In this document: in pieces, positions 1 through 7,685 of the stretch
How the letters are laid out: each line of letters starts with the position of its first letter
Numbering within the stretch: position 1 is the stretch's first letter
NCBI GenBank assembly: GCA_023249255.1
Contig: JAHFCY010000049.1
Coordinates: 1 to 16,083, forward strand
Source: Candidatus Lindowiibacteriota bacterium
GTDB taxonomy: Bacteria; Lindowbacteria; 2-12-FULL-62-27
Direction of reading: 5' to 3'
Length of the DNA stretch: 16,083 nucleotides
Program-made: the position numbers and the translations under genes
The notes under the pieces: model-generated
What the model was told of the DNA's origin: nothing
The model's database searches: none
The model's input: only the letters and a program-made list of their open reading frames with translations

Positions 1-438
1 TTCCGAATTCCACATGCGTTTTCCGTCCCGCGCGTCAACGAAGTGATAGGTGAATCCCCAGCGCTGTTCGAACCGGTCGTGAAAAAATCGGAGGGCCATC
101 AGGCACCGCCGATAGGCTTCGTCGCGGCTGATCCATCCCCGCTCGGCGCCGACAACAAACGTGGTCAGTCCGAATCCGGTGGTGGCGGTGCTGGCCGGGG
201 CGTAGTCCCAACCGGATCGGACGGAATTGTCTCCGCGATCGAGAATCAATCCAGTCTGGGGATTTTGAAGTTCCGTGAAATACAGGAGGGATTTTTGCTC
301 AACTTCGTCCAAGAACGCGTCATCCGCGCCGCGATCGGCCGCAAGCGACGGGAGGGAACCAAAAAAACAGGCGAGGAATCCGACCGCCAAACCCAAAGAT
401 GCCATGATCCGTCGATGAAAGTCGCTCATCGCACTCAT
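1..438 (-). CDS. Glucoamylase-like exported glycoside hydrolase (GH144-type), C-terminus cut by window edge
   Basis: Only the first 146 residues are inside the window and the gene runs off the left edge. The N-terminus is a signal peptide: a basic stretch (FHRR), a hydrophobic core (LGLAVGFLACFF) and a likely cleavage after SLAA. The mature part starts FLDEVEQKSLLYFTE and continues with LILDRG, a STATTGFGL segment, ERGWISRDEAY and WGFTYHFVD. This succession is typical of the glucoamylase-like family (PF10091), an (alpha/alpha)6 barrel that includes GH144 endo-beta-1,2-glucanases. The location is therefore periplasmic or extracellular. ATG at 438 is chosen because a -10-like box lies just upstream; ATG at 429 is in frame and equally possible. 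Neither has a good Shine-Dalgarno sequence. The gene is divergent from the GH9 gene, which fits a shared glucan-degradation role. The family call is firm; the substrate is inferred. Confidence 0.8.
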   Translation of the reverse strand, partial: MSAMSDFHRRIMASLGLAVGFLACFFGSLPSLAADRGADDAFLDEVEQKSLLYFTELQNPQTGLILDRGDNSVRSGWDYAPASTATTGFGLTTFVVGAERGWISRDEAYRRCLMALRFFHDRFEQRWGFTYHFVDARDGKRMWNSE

Positions 439-446
439 AAGGCAAC

Positions 447-475
447 GCTTTAACTGAAAACAAATTCCCTGACAA
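447..475 (-). promoter_or_regulatory. Possible promoter of the glucoamylase-like gene
   Basis: Read on the minus strand, TTGTCA (470-475) is followed after 17 nt by TAAAGC (447-452). The -35 box is a good match to sigma70; the -10 is only partial. The -10 ends 8 nt before ATG 438, so transcription would begin at or next to the start codon. Confidence 0.35.
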
Positions 476-476
476 C

Positions 477-494
477 CGGCCGGACTGCCGGCCG
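477..494. promoter_or_regulatory. Perfect GC-only hairpin between divergent promoters
   Basis: CGGCCGG (477-483) and CCGGCCG (488-494) form a 7-bp perfect inverted repeat with loop ACTG. No T-run follows on either strand, so it does not look like an intrinsic terminator. It lies directly upstream of the minus-strand -35 box and about 60 nt before the plus-strand -35 box, a suitable place for an operator serving both genes. The role is inferred. Confidence 0.4.
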
Positions 495-553
495 TCTGAT
501 TCCCGGTTCGGATGTAAGGGCTTTTTTGCGGGCCGTTACGTCAGCCGCGATGC

Positions 554-583
554 TTGACGGAGCCGCAGTGCGGCATTTATAAG
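554..583 (+). promoter_or_regulatory. Sigma70-like promoter of the GH9 operon
   Basis: TTGACG (554-559) and TATAAG (578-583) are separated by 18 nt; TTATAA one base earlier gives 17. Both boxes are close to consensus, which is notable in GC-rich DNA. Transcription would start near 590, on or next to the ATG chosen for the GH9 gene, giving a leaderless or nearly leaderless mRNA. This also argues against using the in-frame TTG at 554 as start codon. Confidence 0.45.
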
Positions 584-589
584 CGACCC

Positions 590-3500
590 ATGCGCTGTTC
601 GAAAGCTTGGATGTTCCGTGCGGTCCTCGTGCTGGCCGCTCTTGCGTTCCTTTTCGACCCGCCGCCATTTTTATTCCATGGCGATGCCGCCGATCTTGCC
701 GCGCTGGCTGAATCGGTGACGCTTGTAGATTTTGAATCCGTGACGGGCTGGCAGATCGGACACGCGGCCAAATCCACGATTTCGACCGAAAGCGTCGACG
801 GCGAGAGCGGCCGCGCGATCCGCGTGCGATATGACGTGACGAAAGATCACTGGGTTGAAATCGGCCGCGACATGACGTTTGACTGGCGGCGAGTGGATGC
901 CTTCCATTTTTATCTGCGGGGCGACGCCAACGGCAGTGTGATTGAATTGAAACTCAAAGACGTCGACGGGTCGTATTACGGGCTGAAAATGCCGATCTCG
1001 GGCGTTGCGCCCGATCGCTGGACGAAAATAGACGTCCCGTTCCGCGACTGCCATTACCACTGGGGCGGCGATACGAAACTCGATACCGTGGCCAGCCTGT
1101 GGTTCGCCGTCAGCCGCGGCCTGGCCCGCGCGGGACACATCGACATCGACGAATTTTCCTTCAGCACAAAAATTCCCGGCGCTCCGTCCATCCAAATCGA
1201 GGCTTCGCAGATCGGCTATCATCCGTGGGATTCGAAATCGTTTGTCGTCCGGGTTCTGGACGCGTCGCCCGATGCGCGGCCTGCCGGAATATTTCGTGTC
1301 GTGACGTTGGAGCCTCGATTGACCGTATTCAAAGGATCGCTCAAGGAAACGCCGTATCCGAAATGGTCCGGCCGGTTTCTGACGGGAGATTTTTCGGATG
1401 TCCGGGCGGCCGGGAACTATCAGATCGAGGTCGAACTCTGGGATGAGTCGCTGAACCGCTTGCGCGCCGTCGCGCCGTCCGCGCATTGGACGGCCGTCTC
1501 CTATCCGTTCGGCATTGACTCAAGCATCCTCGGCCGCCTCACGGCGCCCATTCAATATTTTTATGCGCGGTTCATGCGTTGCGGCATCATCTGCCACAAA
1601 AAGGATCCGGTGCCGGGCGGATATCACGACACGCAGATGGATATTTCCAAGCGCATGTGGTCGATCCCGCATTTCATCCTCGGGCTTGCGCGCTACGCGG
1701 CCACCGGCTCCTTCCGGTTCGACTCCGACACGGATGGAGTCGATGACGTCACCAACGAGTTGCGCTTTGGATTAAAATTCATCACGGACATGCCGGAACC
1801 GGACGGCACGGTGAGTTGGGGCGGCATCGAAGCCGATTTCAAAAAATACATGAGTTATGACGATTTCATCGCCCGCCTCGGGCCGCTTCGCCGCGAGGAG
1901 GACACCATCCCGCGCGTCAAATACCTCGACAAAAGTCTCGGCGGCACATGCTTCAACACCGTGGCGCTTCTTGAAGGCGCCGACGCGGTCCGGCCGGTCG
2001 ACCCCGCGCTGGCTGACCGCGCAGTGTCCGTCGCCAAAAAAGCCTGGACCTGGATCGATGCCCAGCCGCTGTCTGCGGCGCACGAGTACGGCGTCTATCT
2101 CTACGCCGCTTCCGCGCTGAACCGTCGGTTCCCCGACGGCGGGTATCTTCACCGGCTCGGTGCGATCATTCCCGCCCTCCTTGATCTTCAGTCGCTCAAT
2201 CCCGCCGTCACGGAAAACGGTGCGGTCGGCAATTTCTTTTATTCGGCGGCCGAACACGATTTTCATTTTCAGTATAAATTTGTTTCGTTCAACATCGCGA
2301 TCCATCTCGCCCTCATTCAACTCGAACAGGATTTGCCGCGCTCGTATCCGCTCTGGAACCGGATCCATTACGCCAACACCGTGTTCGCCAGAAGTTATCT
2401 GCCGGCGATGTCGTCGCTCACTCCTTACCGCCAGATGGCGCACGGGCTTGAGCCTGGCCCGGACGGCGTATTTCATCCGAAACAATTCGCGGGCAAGGCC
2501 GGCGAACGCGCGGCCGCGTCTTTTCACGGATTGAACTGCGATCATTTCGGATATGCCTACGTCGCCGAGAAAATTGCGCAGATGACGGGCGACGTTTCGC
2601 TCGAAAGATTTGCGGACGAGCAGATCCAGTGGGCGCTCGGAAAAAATCCGCTCGGATACTGCATGATGGCCGGCGCCGGATCGCATAATCCCGTTCACAT
2701 GTCGGCTTATTTCGGCAAAGGCCCGATCCTCGGTGAAATTCCAAATGGCATCGTCAGCGGCGATGAACAAAACGAGGAACCGCAGTGGTGGGGCGACGGG
2801 CCGTCAAGCGGTGAAGACTGGCTGCCGCACAACAGCTATTACCTCTCCCTGATCTCCGAACTGGATCGCCCGGCGGCGGTCCGCGTGACGGCCCGTCGCG
2901 GCGGCGTGCCCGTCGCGGGTCTCGTTCAGATCGCCCGATCGGATGGCCTGAAATTGCCAGACGTTCCGCTCAAAGACGGATCAGCCGGTCCGATCGAACT
3001 TGTGCCGCAGGCGCCGTACGTCCTGCGAATTTTCGCGAAGGCGCCGGACGGCGCGGAGACGCCGGCGTATGCGCGCGGGATCGAAGCGGTTTCCGGCCAG
3101 ACCGTCATGGTCAACGTCGATCTCAACCGTGACCTGACATTCGAGTGGAAAATTCCGGAGGGCGCCGGAAAAATCCAGGATGTGCCTCTGACCCTCACGT
3201 GCGCCAACCGGTCGCCGCGCTCCATCGAGTTTCACCCCGTGTTGTCCGTCATCGGCGGAACACTCGTCACGCCGTTTCCGGAACGGATCGCCATTCCGGG
3301 GCAGGGCACGGCGAACCAGCGGGTGACGATTCATCCGTCCGGCGCGCGGCCGGTCCTCGTCCGCATGGAGGACAGGGACGATTCGTCCGTGACGGCTGAA
3401 GCGTACTGGGTTGCGTCGGCCCCATCGTCGATCGTCCCCGCGAACATCATCGACGATTTTTCCTCCCTCACCGGCTGGTCCACGGAAAACGACCAGGGCG

Positions 3501-4939
3501 CATCCGCCGCGGCCAAAGCGGATGGAGGCGCGCTCAGGATAGATTACACGTTCGGCGGCGGCAAATGGGTTCAGGCCAAGAAATCCCTCTCGCCGGATCT
3601 TCGGCCTTACAACGCTCTCGCGTTCCGCATGCGCGGCGAGGGTCCGGCGAACCGGCTTGAGATCAAACTGGAGGACAAGGACGGCGTGAATTTCGGCAAA
3701 TCATTTGACGCCGCGACGGCCGGCAAAGACTGGCGCGATTATGAGATTCCGTTCAAGGAATTCAAATACTGGTGGGGCGGCGACGGGTCGTTCGACTGGC
3801 AGCATCCGAAATTGATTTATATCGCGGCCGCAAAATCCGGCGGGGGACAGGGATCGATCTGGATCGACGACCTGAAATTTGAAAAACTCGAAGATCAAGC
3901 GCCCGAAGTCACGCCGCCGCAAAAAGCGTACGAATACGTCACGGGCGATGAGGCGGTCGCGAAAAAAGCGGCGAAATGGATTTCGTGGATGCAGCAAAAA
4001 AGCGGACTGATTTTGTCCTACGAGGGAGACAACAGGCCGTTCGCCTGGACCTACGATCAGGGCCTGTGTCTCATCGTCCTCGCGCATGAAGATCGTCCGG
4101 CCGCGGTGCGCCTGCTCGACGCCCTTCGGAAACTTCAAAAGCCTGAAGGATACTGGAACGATGGCGTGATGCTCGATACAGGCGGCGGGAAATTCGATTT
4201 GTCCAAAGAGGATCAGGCGAAATGGTTTCGGTCGACCGTTCCGGGAGTGATGTACGAGTTCGACAACCGGTGGATCGGATCCGTCGCCTGGGTGGTCCAT
4301 GGCATCCAGCGCTACGTGGAGATCACGGGCGACCGGCGATACGCAGACATGGCGGACAGCGGCGCGGGCTGGCTGGCGTCGCAACAGCGCGCCGATGGAA
4401 GCCTTCACGACGTGACGGAAGGCAACATGACGTCGTGGCGCGCGCTCAAGGCGGCCGGTCTGATGGTTGCGGCCGACAAAGTGAAAACGTATCTCCTGAC
4501 GAAAATCTGGAACGATGAGGAAGGTCGATACCGGGTGGCCCCGACAAACCCGCAAGTTTATCTGGACGTGCAGACGTGGGGCGCAAGTTTTTCAGTGGCC
4601 GCGGGGTTCCCGGAAAACGGCCTGCGCTCGCTCGCGTTCGCGAAAACCCATCTCGAATGCAAATCCCCGCCCGGCCGGCCGCGCGGGTTCGACGCCACGG
4701 GCCCTTACGCCGTTTGGAACGAGGGGACGCTTCAGTACATCGTCGCGGGCGGCGCGGGCGCGGCGGAATATCTCAAAGACATGAACGCGCAACAGCGCAA
4801 AGACGGCGCGCTCCAGCATTCGCATGAGAATTTGTCGCAAGGCGGCGCCTGGCATACTTCCATGTACGGCGTATGCCCGACAGCATGGCTGTATTTTGCA
4901 AACATGGGCAACGAGCCGTTTCCGAGAAAAGGAGATTGA
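590..4939 (+). CDS. Multimodular exported GH9 glycoside hydrolase with two CBM11-like modules and a C-terminal alpha/alpha-type domain
   Basis: This is a 1449-residue secreted enzyme, probably a beta-glucanase or cellulase-like hydrolase. In order: signal/anchor segment (about 8-35); CBM11-like module (44-192) with WGGD at 158-161; Ig-like CelD_N-type domain (200-310) starting IEASQIGYHP; GH9 barrel (about 317-760); beta-rich linker (770-950); second CBM11-like module (953-1100) with WGGD at 1062-1065; helical domain (1114-1449). In GH9, GGYHDTQMDISK supplies D347 and D351 as the base/water pair, with the D-x3-D spacing I recall from the DASGD subgroup. GEDWLPHNS supplies E742 at the catalytic-acid position. 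The C-terminal domain has the helical-hairpin pattern of alpha/alpha-toroid glycosidases, with acidic candidates D1156, D1225, E1277 and D1326; I cannot name its family. ATG 590 is preferred over TTG 554; ATG 611 is an alternative. It forms an operon with the next gene. Confidence 0.85.
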   Translation: MRCSKAWMFRAVLVLAALAFLFDPPPFLFHGDAADLAALAESVTLVDFESVTGWQIGHAAKSTISTESVDGESGRAIRVRYDVTKDHWVEIGRDMTFDWRRVDAFHFYLRGDANGSVIELKLKDVDGSYYGLKMPISGVAPDRWTKIDVPFRDCHYHWGGDTKLDTVASLWFAVSRGLARAGHIDIDEFSFSTKIPGAPSIQIEASQIGYHPWDSKSFVVRVLDASPDARPAGIFRVVTLEPRLTVFKGSLKETPYPKWSGRFLTGDFSDVRAAGNYQIEVELWDESLNRLRAVAPSAHWTAVSYPFGIDSSILGRLTAPIQYFYARFMRCGIICHKKDPVPGGYHDTQMDISKRMWSIPHFILGLARYAATGSFRFDSDTDGVDDVTNELRFGLKFITDMPEPDGTVSWGGIEADFKKYMSYDDFIARLGPLRREEDTIPRVKYLDKSLGGTCFNTVALLEGADAVRPVDPALADRAVSVAKKAWTWIDAQPLSAAHEYGVYLYAASALNRRFPDGGYLHRLGAIIPALLDLQSLNPAVTENGAVGNFFYSAAEHDFHFQYKFVSFNIAIHLALIQLEQDLPRSYPLWNRIHYANTVFARSYLPAMSSLTPYRQMAHGLEPGPDGVFHPKQFAGKAGERAAASFHGLNCDHFGYAYVAEKIAQMTGDVSLERFADEQIQWALGKNPLGYCMMAGAGSHNPVHMSAYFGKGPILGEIPNGIVSGDEQNEEPQWWGDGPSSGEDWLPHNSYYLSLISELDRPAAVRVTARRGGVPVAGLVQIARSDGLKLPDVPLKDGSAGPIELVPQAPYVLRIFAKAPDGAETPAYARGIEAVSGQTVMVNVDLNRDLTFEWKIPEGAGKIQDVPLTLTCANRSPRSIEFHPVLSVIGGTLVTPFPERIAIPGQGTANQRVTIHPSGARPVLVRMEDRDDSSVTAEAYWVASAPSSIVPANIIDDFSSLTGWSTENDQGASAAAKADGGALRIDYTFGGGKWVQAKKSLSPDLRPYNALAFRMRGEGPANRLEIKLEDKDGVNFGKSFDAATAGKDWRDYEIPFKEFKYWWGGDGSFDWQHPKLIYIAAAKSGGGQGSIWIDDLKFEKLEDQAPEVTPPQKAYEYVTGDEAVAKKAAKWISWMQQKSGLILSYEGDNRPFAWTYDQGLCLIVLAHEDRPAAVRLLDALRKLQKPEGYWNDGVMLDTGGGKFDLSKEDQAKWFRSTVPGVMYEFDNRWIGSVAWVVHGIQRYVEITGDRRYADMADSGAGWLASQQRADGSLHDVTEGNMTSWRALKAAGLMVAADKVKTYLLTKIWNDEEGRYRVAPTNPQVYLDVQTWGASFSVAAGFPENGLRSLAFAKTHLECKSPPGRPRGFDATGPYAVWNEGTLQYIVAGGAGAAEYLKDMNAQQRKDGALQHSHENLSQGGAWHTSMYGVCPTAWLYFANMGNEPFPRKGD
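4930..4934 (+). promoter_or_regulatory. Strong ribosome binding site fixing the start at 4944
   Basis: AGGAG lies 9 nt before ATG 4944, inside the last codons of the GH9 gene. An open frame continues further upstream to 4824, but that extension lies inside the GH9 coding sequence and would bury the signal peptide, so 4944 is the start. Confidence 0.8.
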
Positions 4940-4943
4940 CCCG

Positions 4944-6221
4944 ATGAAACGAACATCCGTGTGGTTCGCGATTTTGATCGTCACTGCATTGTTTTTTGTT
5001 TCTCCAGCTGCGGCCGTTTCGCTTGAGATGTCTCCGCCTGAAAAATGGAATTCGGGGGCGGCTGACGGCGCCAATCTGAGCGTCAAAGAAGTGGACGGAG
5101 AAAAGGGAAAGGGTGTGTCGATGTCGTACGATTTCTCCGGAGGAGACTGGGCCCAGATCTGGCAGGACGTGGCCCTCAATCTCGCGGGAATGTCCGCCGT
5201 TCAGTTGAACGTTCGGGGAGATGGCGGCAAAAATCGGCTTGAGGTCAAACTGGTGGACGCGGACGGAACCAACTTCGGCGTCCGGCTGGAGGATCTTGCG
5301 TTCGACAATCAATGGCATGACGTCAATATTCCATTTTCAAAATTTGAATATTTCTGGGGCGGAGACGACAAATTGGATCTTGCCCATGTCGTATCGGTCT
5401 GGCTGGCCGTTTCAAAAATGGATGGCGGCGCCGGCGAGGTTGGGATTGATCAGGTCGAACTCGTCACATCGTCCGCCGCACCGGCGAAATCGCCCGCAGG
5501 ATCGGGCGGTAAAAACGCGAAAATACCGGCCGGGACTTACAAACTGGAAAGCGCTGATTTCGCGAAACTCAGCCTTGCGCTTGATCCCGCCCGCCGGGAT
5601 CCATCGAAACTGCGCGTGAAAGTTGGTGCGGTCGATGACGGCATGAGCTTCGAATTGATGGATGAATCCGGCCGCAAACTCGGACAGGCACGGCTGGTTG
5701 GTGAAGATGCCGCATCGGCGTCAGAATCATCTTCCACGCCTCCCGACGAATCATCCGCCGGCGGATACAAATTCGACATGGAATCGCCGGATGACTGGAC
5801 CGCACAAAAGGCCGACGGCGTGGACCTGACGGTCGCCCAGTCGGCGGGCAAAAGCGGCAACGCCATCGATCTTCAGTACAAGATGGCCACGGGAGAATGG
5901 CTCCAGATTTCGCAGGAAAAACAGATGTCGCTCTCGCTCGACCACGATATCTTCGTCCGGTTCAGGCTGACGGGATCGAAGAACCGAGTCGAGCTCAAAT
6001 TGGCGGATGCCGACGGAACGAATTTCGGACTGAAATTCGAGGATCTCACGCCGTCCGACCGCTGGGTGGAAAAAACGGCTCCGCTCAAGTCATTTACATA
6101 TTTTTGGGGCGGTGACGACAAGATGGACTGGTCCCACGTCGTCTCCATCTGGGTCGCCGTCGCCAAAATTGACGGCGGCGCCGGCAAGCTGTCAATCGAC
6201 GAAATTCGGCTGACGCCCTGA
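4944..6221 (+). CDS. Exported tandem CBM11-like carbohydrate-binding protein, no catalytic domain
   Basis: The protein has 425 residues. A clear signal peptide (MKRTSVWFAILIVTALFF..., cleavage near PAAA, residues 21-24) is followed by two copies of one CBM11-like beta-sandwich module: residues 27-175 and 275-423. Both contain ADGTNFG, YFWGGDD (136-142 and 386-392), a V-S-[VI]-W stretch and a DGGAG segment leading to the last strand, ID(Q/E)(V/I). A spacer (176-274) includes a small unassigned beta-like segment (about 194-255) and a Ser/Ala/Glu-rich linker. No glycosidase motif is visible, so it probably binds a glucan and delivers substrate, or anchors the partner enzyme, outside the cytoplasm. 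It follows the GH9 gene by 4 nt and its modules resemble those of that enzyme. CBM11 proteins characterised so far bind beta-1,3-1,4- and beta-1,4-glucans; ligand here is inferred. Confidence 0.8.
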   Translation: MKRTSVWFAILIVTALFFVSPAAAVSLEMSPPEKWNSGAADGANLSVKEVDGEKGKGVSMSYDFSGGDWAQIWQDVALNLAGMSAVQLNVRGDGGKNRLEVKLVDADGTNFGVRLEDLAFDNQWHDVNIPFSKFEYFWGGDDKLDLAHVVSVWLAVSKMDGGAGEVGIDQVELVTSSAAPAKSPAGSGGKNAKIPAGTYKLESADFAKLSLALDPARRDPSKLRVKVGAVDDGMSFELMDESGRKLGQARLVGEDAASASESSSTPPDESSAGGYKFDMESPDDWTAQKADGVDLTVAQSAGKSGNAIDLQYKMATGEWLQISQEKQMSLSLDHDIFVRFRLTGSKNRVELKLADADGTNFGLKFEDLTPSDRWVEKTAPLKSFTYFWGGDDKMDWSHVVSIWVAVAKIDGGAGKLSIDEIRLTP

Positions 6222-6226
6222 AGGAC

Positions 6227-7684
6227 CTAACTATGAAATGGACTGCTTGGCAGCTTTGTGTCACCCATGAGGAATCGGTCGACGCCGCGGGCGCATTCAC
6301 GGCCTTCCCAGATCGCCCAGACGACCAGCGACTGGCCGCGCCGAGCATCGCCGCACGAAAACACGCCCTGCGCGCTCGACATGTAGTTTGAGTCGACCTT
6401 GACGTTTCCGCGGTCGGTCAGGTCGACGCCGAGTTGTTGAATCACCGTATTTTTTTCCGGACCTAAAAATCCCAGCGCCAAGAGAACCAGGTCGACTTCG
6501 ATCTCAAACTCGCTGCCCGCAATCTCGGACATCTGCGGCGCGGCGCCGTTCTGGTTCGCGTGCCACTCAACGCGGACGATATGCATTTTTTTCACGCGGC
6601 CGTCTTCTCCCGAAAACTTTTTCGTCAAAATTCCCCAATCTCGCTGCCCGCCCTCCGCGTGCGACGACGACGTGCGGAAAACCCGGCCCCATTCGGGCCA
6701 TGGATTGTTCGCCGCGCGGCCGTCCGGAGGTTTGGGCAGCAGTTCGAACGAGTGAAGACTCTTGCATCCCTGCCGGAGCGCCGTGCCGTGGCAGTCGGAT
6801 CCTGTGTCGCCGCCGCCGAGGACCGCCACGCGCTTGCCTTTGGTTGAAATGAACGCCGCGTCCGGAATCACATCTCCCTGATTGCGCTTGTTCTGAAGCG
6901 GGAGAAATTCCATCGCGAAATGGATGCCCTGAAGCTCGCGTCCGGGAATCGGCAGATCCCTCGCAGCCGTTGAACCGGTGGCGATAACGATGGAGTCGTA
7001 ATTTTTTCGAAGTTCTTCCGCGGGAACATTCGCGCCGATGTGGGCGTTTGTCTTGAATTCGACTCCCTCGGATTTCATGAATTCGATCCGCCGCTGGACC
7101 ACCCATTTCTCCAGTTTGAAATCCGGAATACCGTACATGAGCAGGCCCCCCACCCGGTCGCTCCGTTCAAACACCGTCACGCGATGGCCTGCGCGGTTGA
7201 GCTGATCGGCGCAAGCCAGACCGGCCGGGCCTGACCCGATCACGGCCACTTTTTTTCCGGTGCGCGTTTTCGGCGGCTGGGGCGCGATCCAATTTTCCCT
7301 GTATCCGCGCTCAACGATTTCCTGCTCGATGCGTTCGATCGTGACGGGATTGTTTTGAATGTTGAGCACGCAGGCATCCTCGCAGGGCGCCGGACAGATC
7401 CGGCCGGTGAACTCGGGAAAATTGTTGGTCGACAACAACGCGTCCAGCGATTCCTTCCAGCGGTTTCGATAAACGAGATCGTTCCAGTCGGGAATGATGT
7501 TTCCGAGCGGGCAGCCCTTGTGGCAGAACGGAATGCCGCAGTCCATGCATCGCCCGGCCTGTTTTTTCAGGAGGCTCTCCGGAAATTTGGTGTGAACGTC
7601 CTCCCAGTCCTTGATCCGTTCGACAACCGGCCGGTCCGGCGGAAGCTCGCGGGTTTCTTCGAGAAATCCGGTGATTTTTCCCAT
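6227..7684 (-). CDS. gltD: Glutamate synthase small (beta) subunit, NAD(P)H-dependent
   Basis: A 485-residue cytoplasmic FAD/iron-sulfur protein that takes electrons from NAD(P)H and passes them to GltB to make glutamate from glutamine and 2-oxoglutarate. The N-terminal iron-sulfur region carries C46, C49, C54 and C58 ([17 protein letters not shown]) and C97, C101, C105 ([10 protein letters not shown]). A first dinucleotide fold, [10 protein letters not shown] (148-157), binds FAD, and a second, LGGGDTGSD (289-297), binds NAD(P)[22 protein letters not shown] near the end is the usual FAD-contacting C-terminal motif. Length and motif order are normal for the family. ATG 7684 is one base after the gltB stop (TGACATG) and has no clear Shine-Dalgarno sequence, so translation is probably coupled to gltB. 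It ends tail-to-tail with the carbohydrate-binding gene, 5 nt away. Confidence 0.96.
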   Translation of the reverse strand: MGKITGFLEETRELPPDRPVVERIKDWEDVHTKFPESLLKKQAGRCMDCGIPFCHKGCPLGNIIPDWNDLVYRNRWKESLDALLSTNNFPEFTGRICPAPCEDACVLNIQNNPVTIERIEQEIVERGYRENWIAPQPPKTRTGKKVAVIGSGPAGLACADQLNRAGHRVTVFERSDRVGGLLMYGIPDFKLEKWVVQRRIEFMKSEGVEFKTNAHIGANVPAEELRKNYDSIVIATGSTAARDLPIPGRELQGIHFAMEFLPLQNKRNQGDVIPDAAFISTKGKRVAVLGGGDTGSDCHGTALRQGCKSLHSFELLPKPPDGRAANNPWPEWGRVFRTSSSHAEGGQRDWGILTKKFSGEDGRVKKMHIVRVEWHANQNGAAPQMSEIAGSEFEIEVDLVLLALGFLGPEKNTVIQQLGVDLTDRGNVKVDSNYMSSAQGVFSCGDARRGQSLVVWAIWEGRECARGVDRFLMGDTKLPSSPFHS

Positions 7685-7685
7685 G

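Noticed and set aside
43-453. A 136-codon plus-strand frame at the left edge
   Set aside because: The opposite strand encodes a signal peptide and a glucoamylase-like domain over the same stretch; the plus-strand translation is low-complexity and unrecognisable.
554-589. TTG at 554 as the start of the GH9 protein
   Set aside because: No Shine-Dalgarno sequence; the extra 12 residues are not signal-peptide-like, and the stretch coincides with a near-consensus promoter.
1772-2770. Long minus-strand frames opposite the GH9 gene (also 671-1486 and 3701-4555)
   Set aside because: They lie opposite conserved GH9 and CBM coding sequence, with no start signals and no domain pattern.
6168-6196. ATTGAC ... 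GTCAAT inverted repeat near the end of the CBM11-like gene as terminator
   Set aside because: It is only 6 bp with a 17-nt loop, has no T-run, and is fully explained by coding for the KIDGGAG..LSIDE end of the module.
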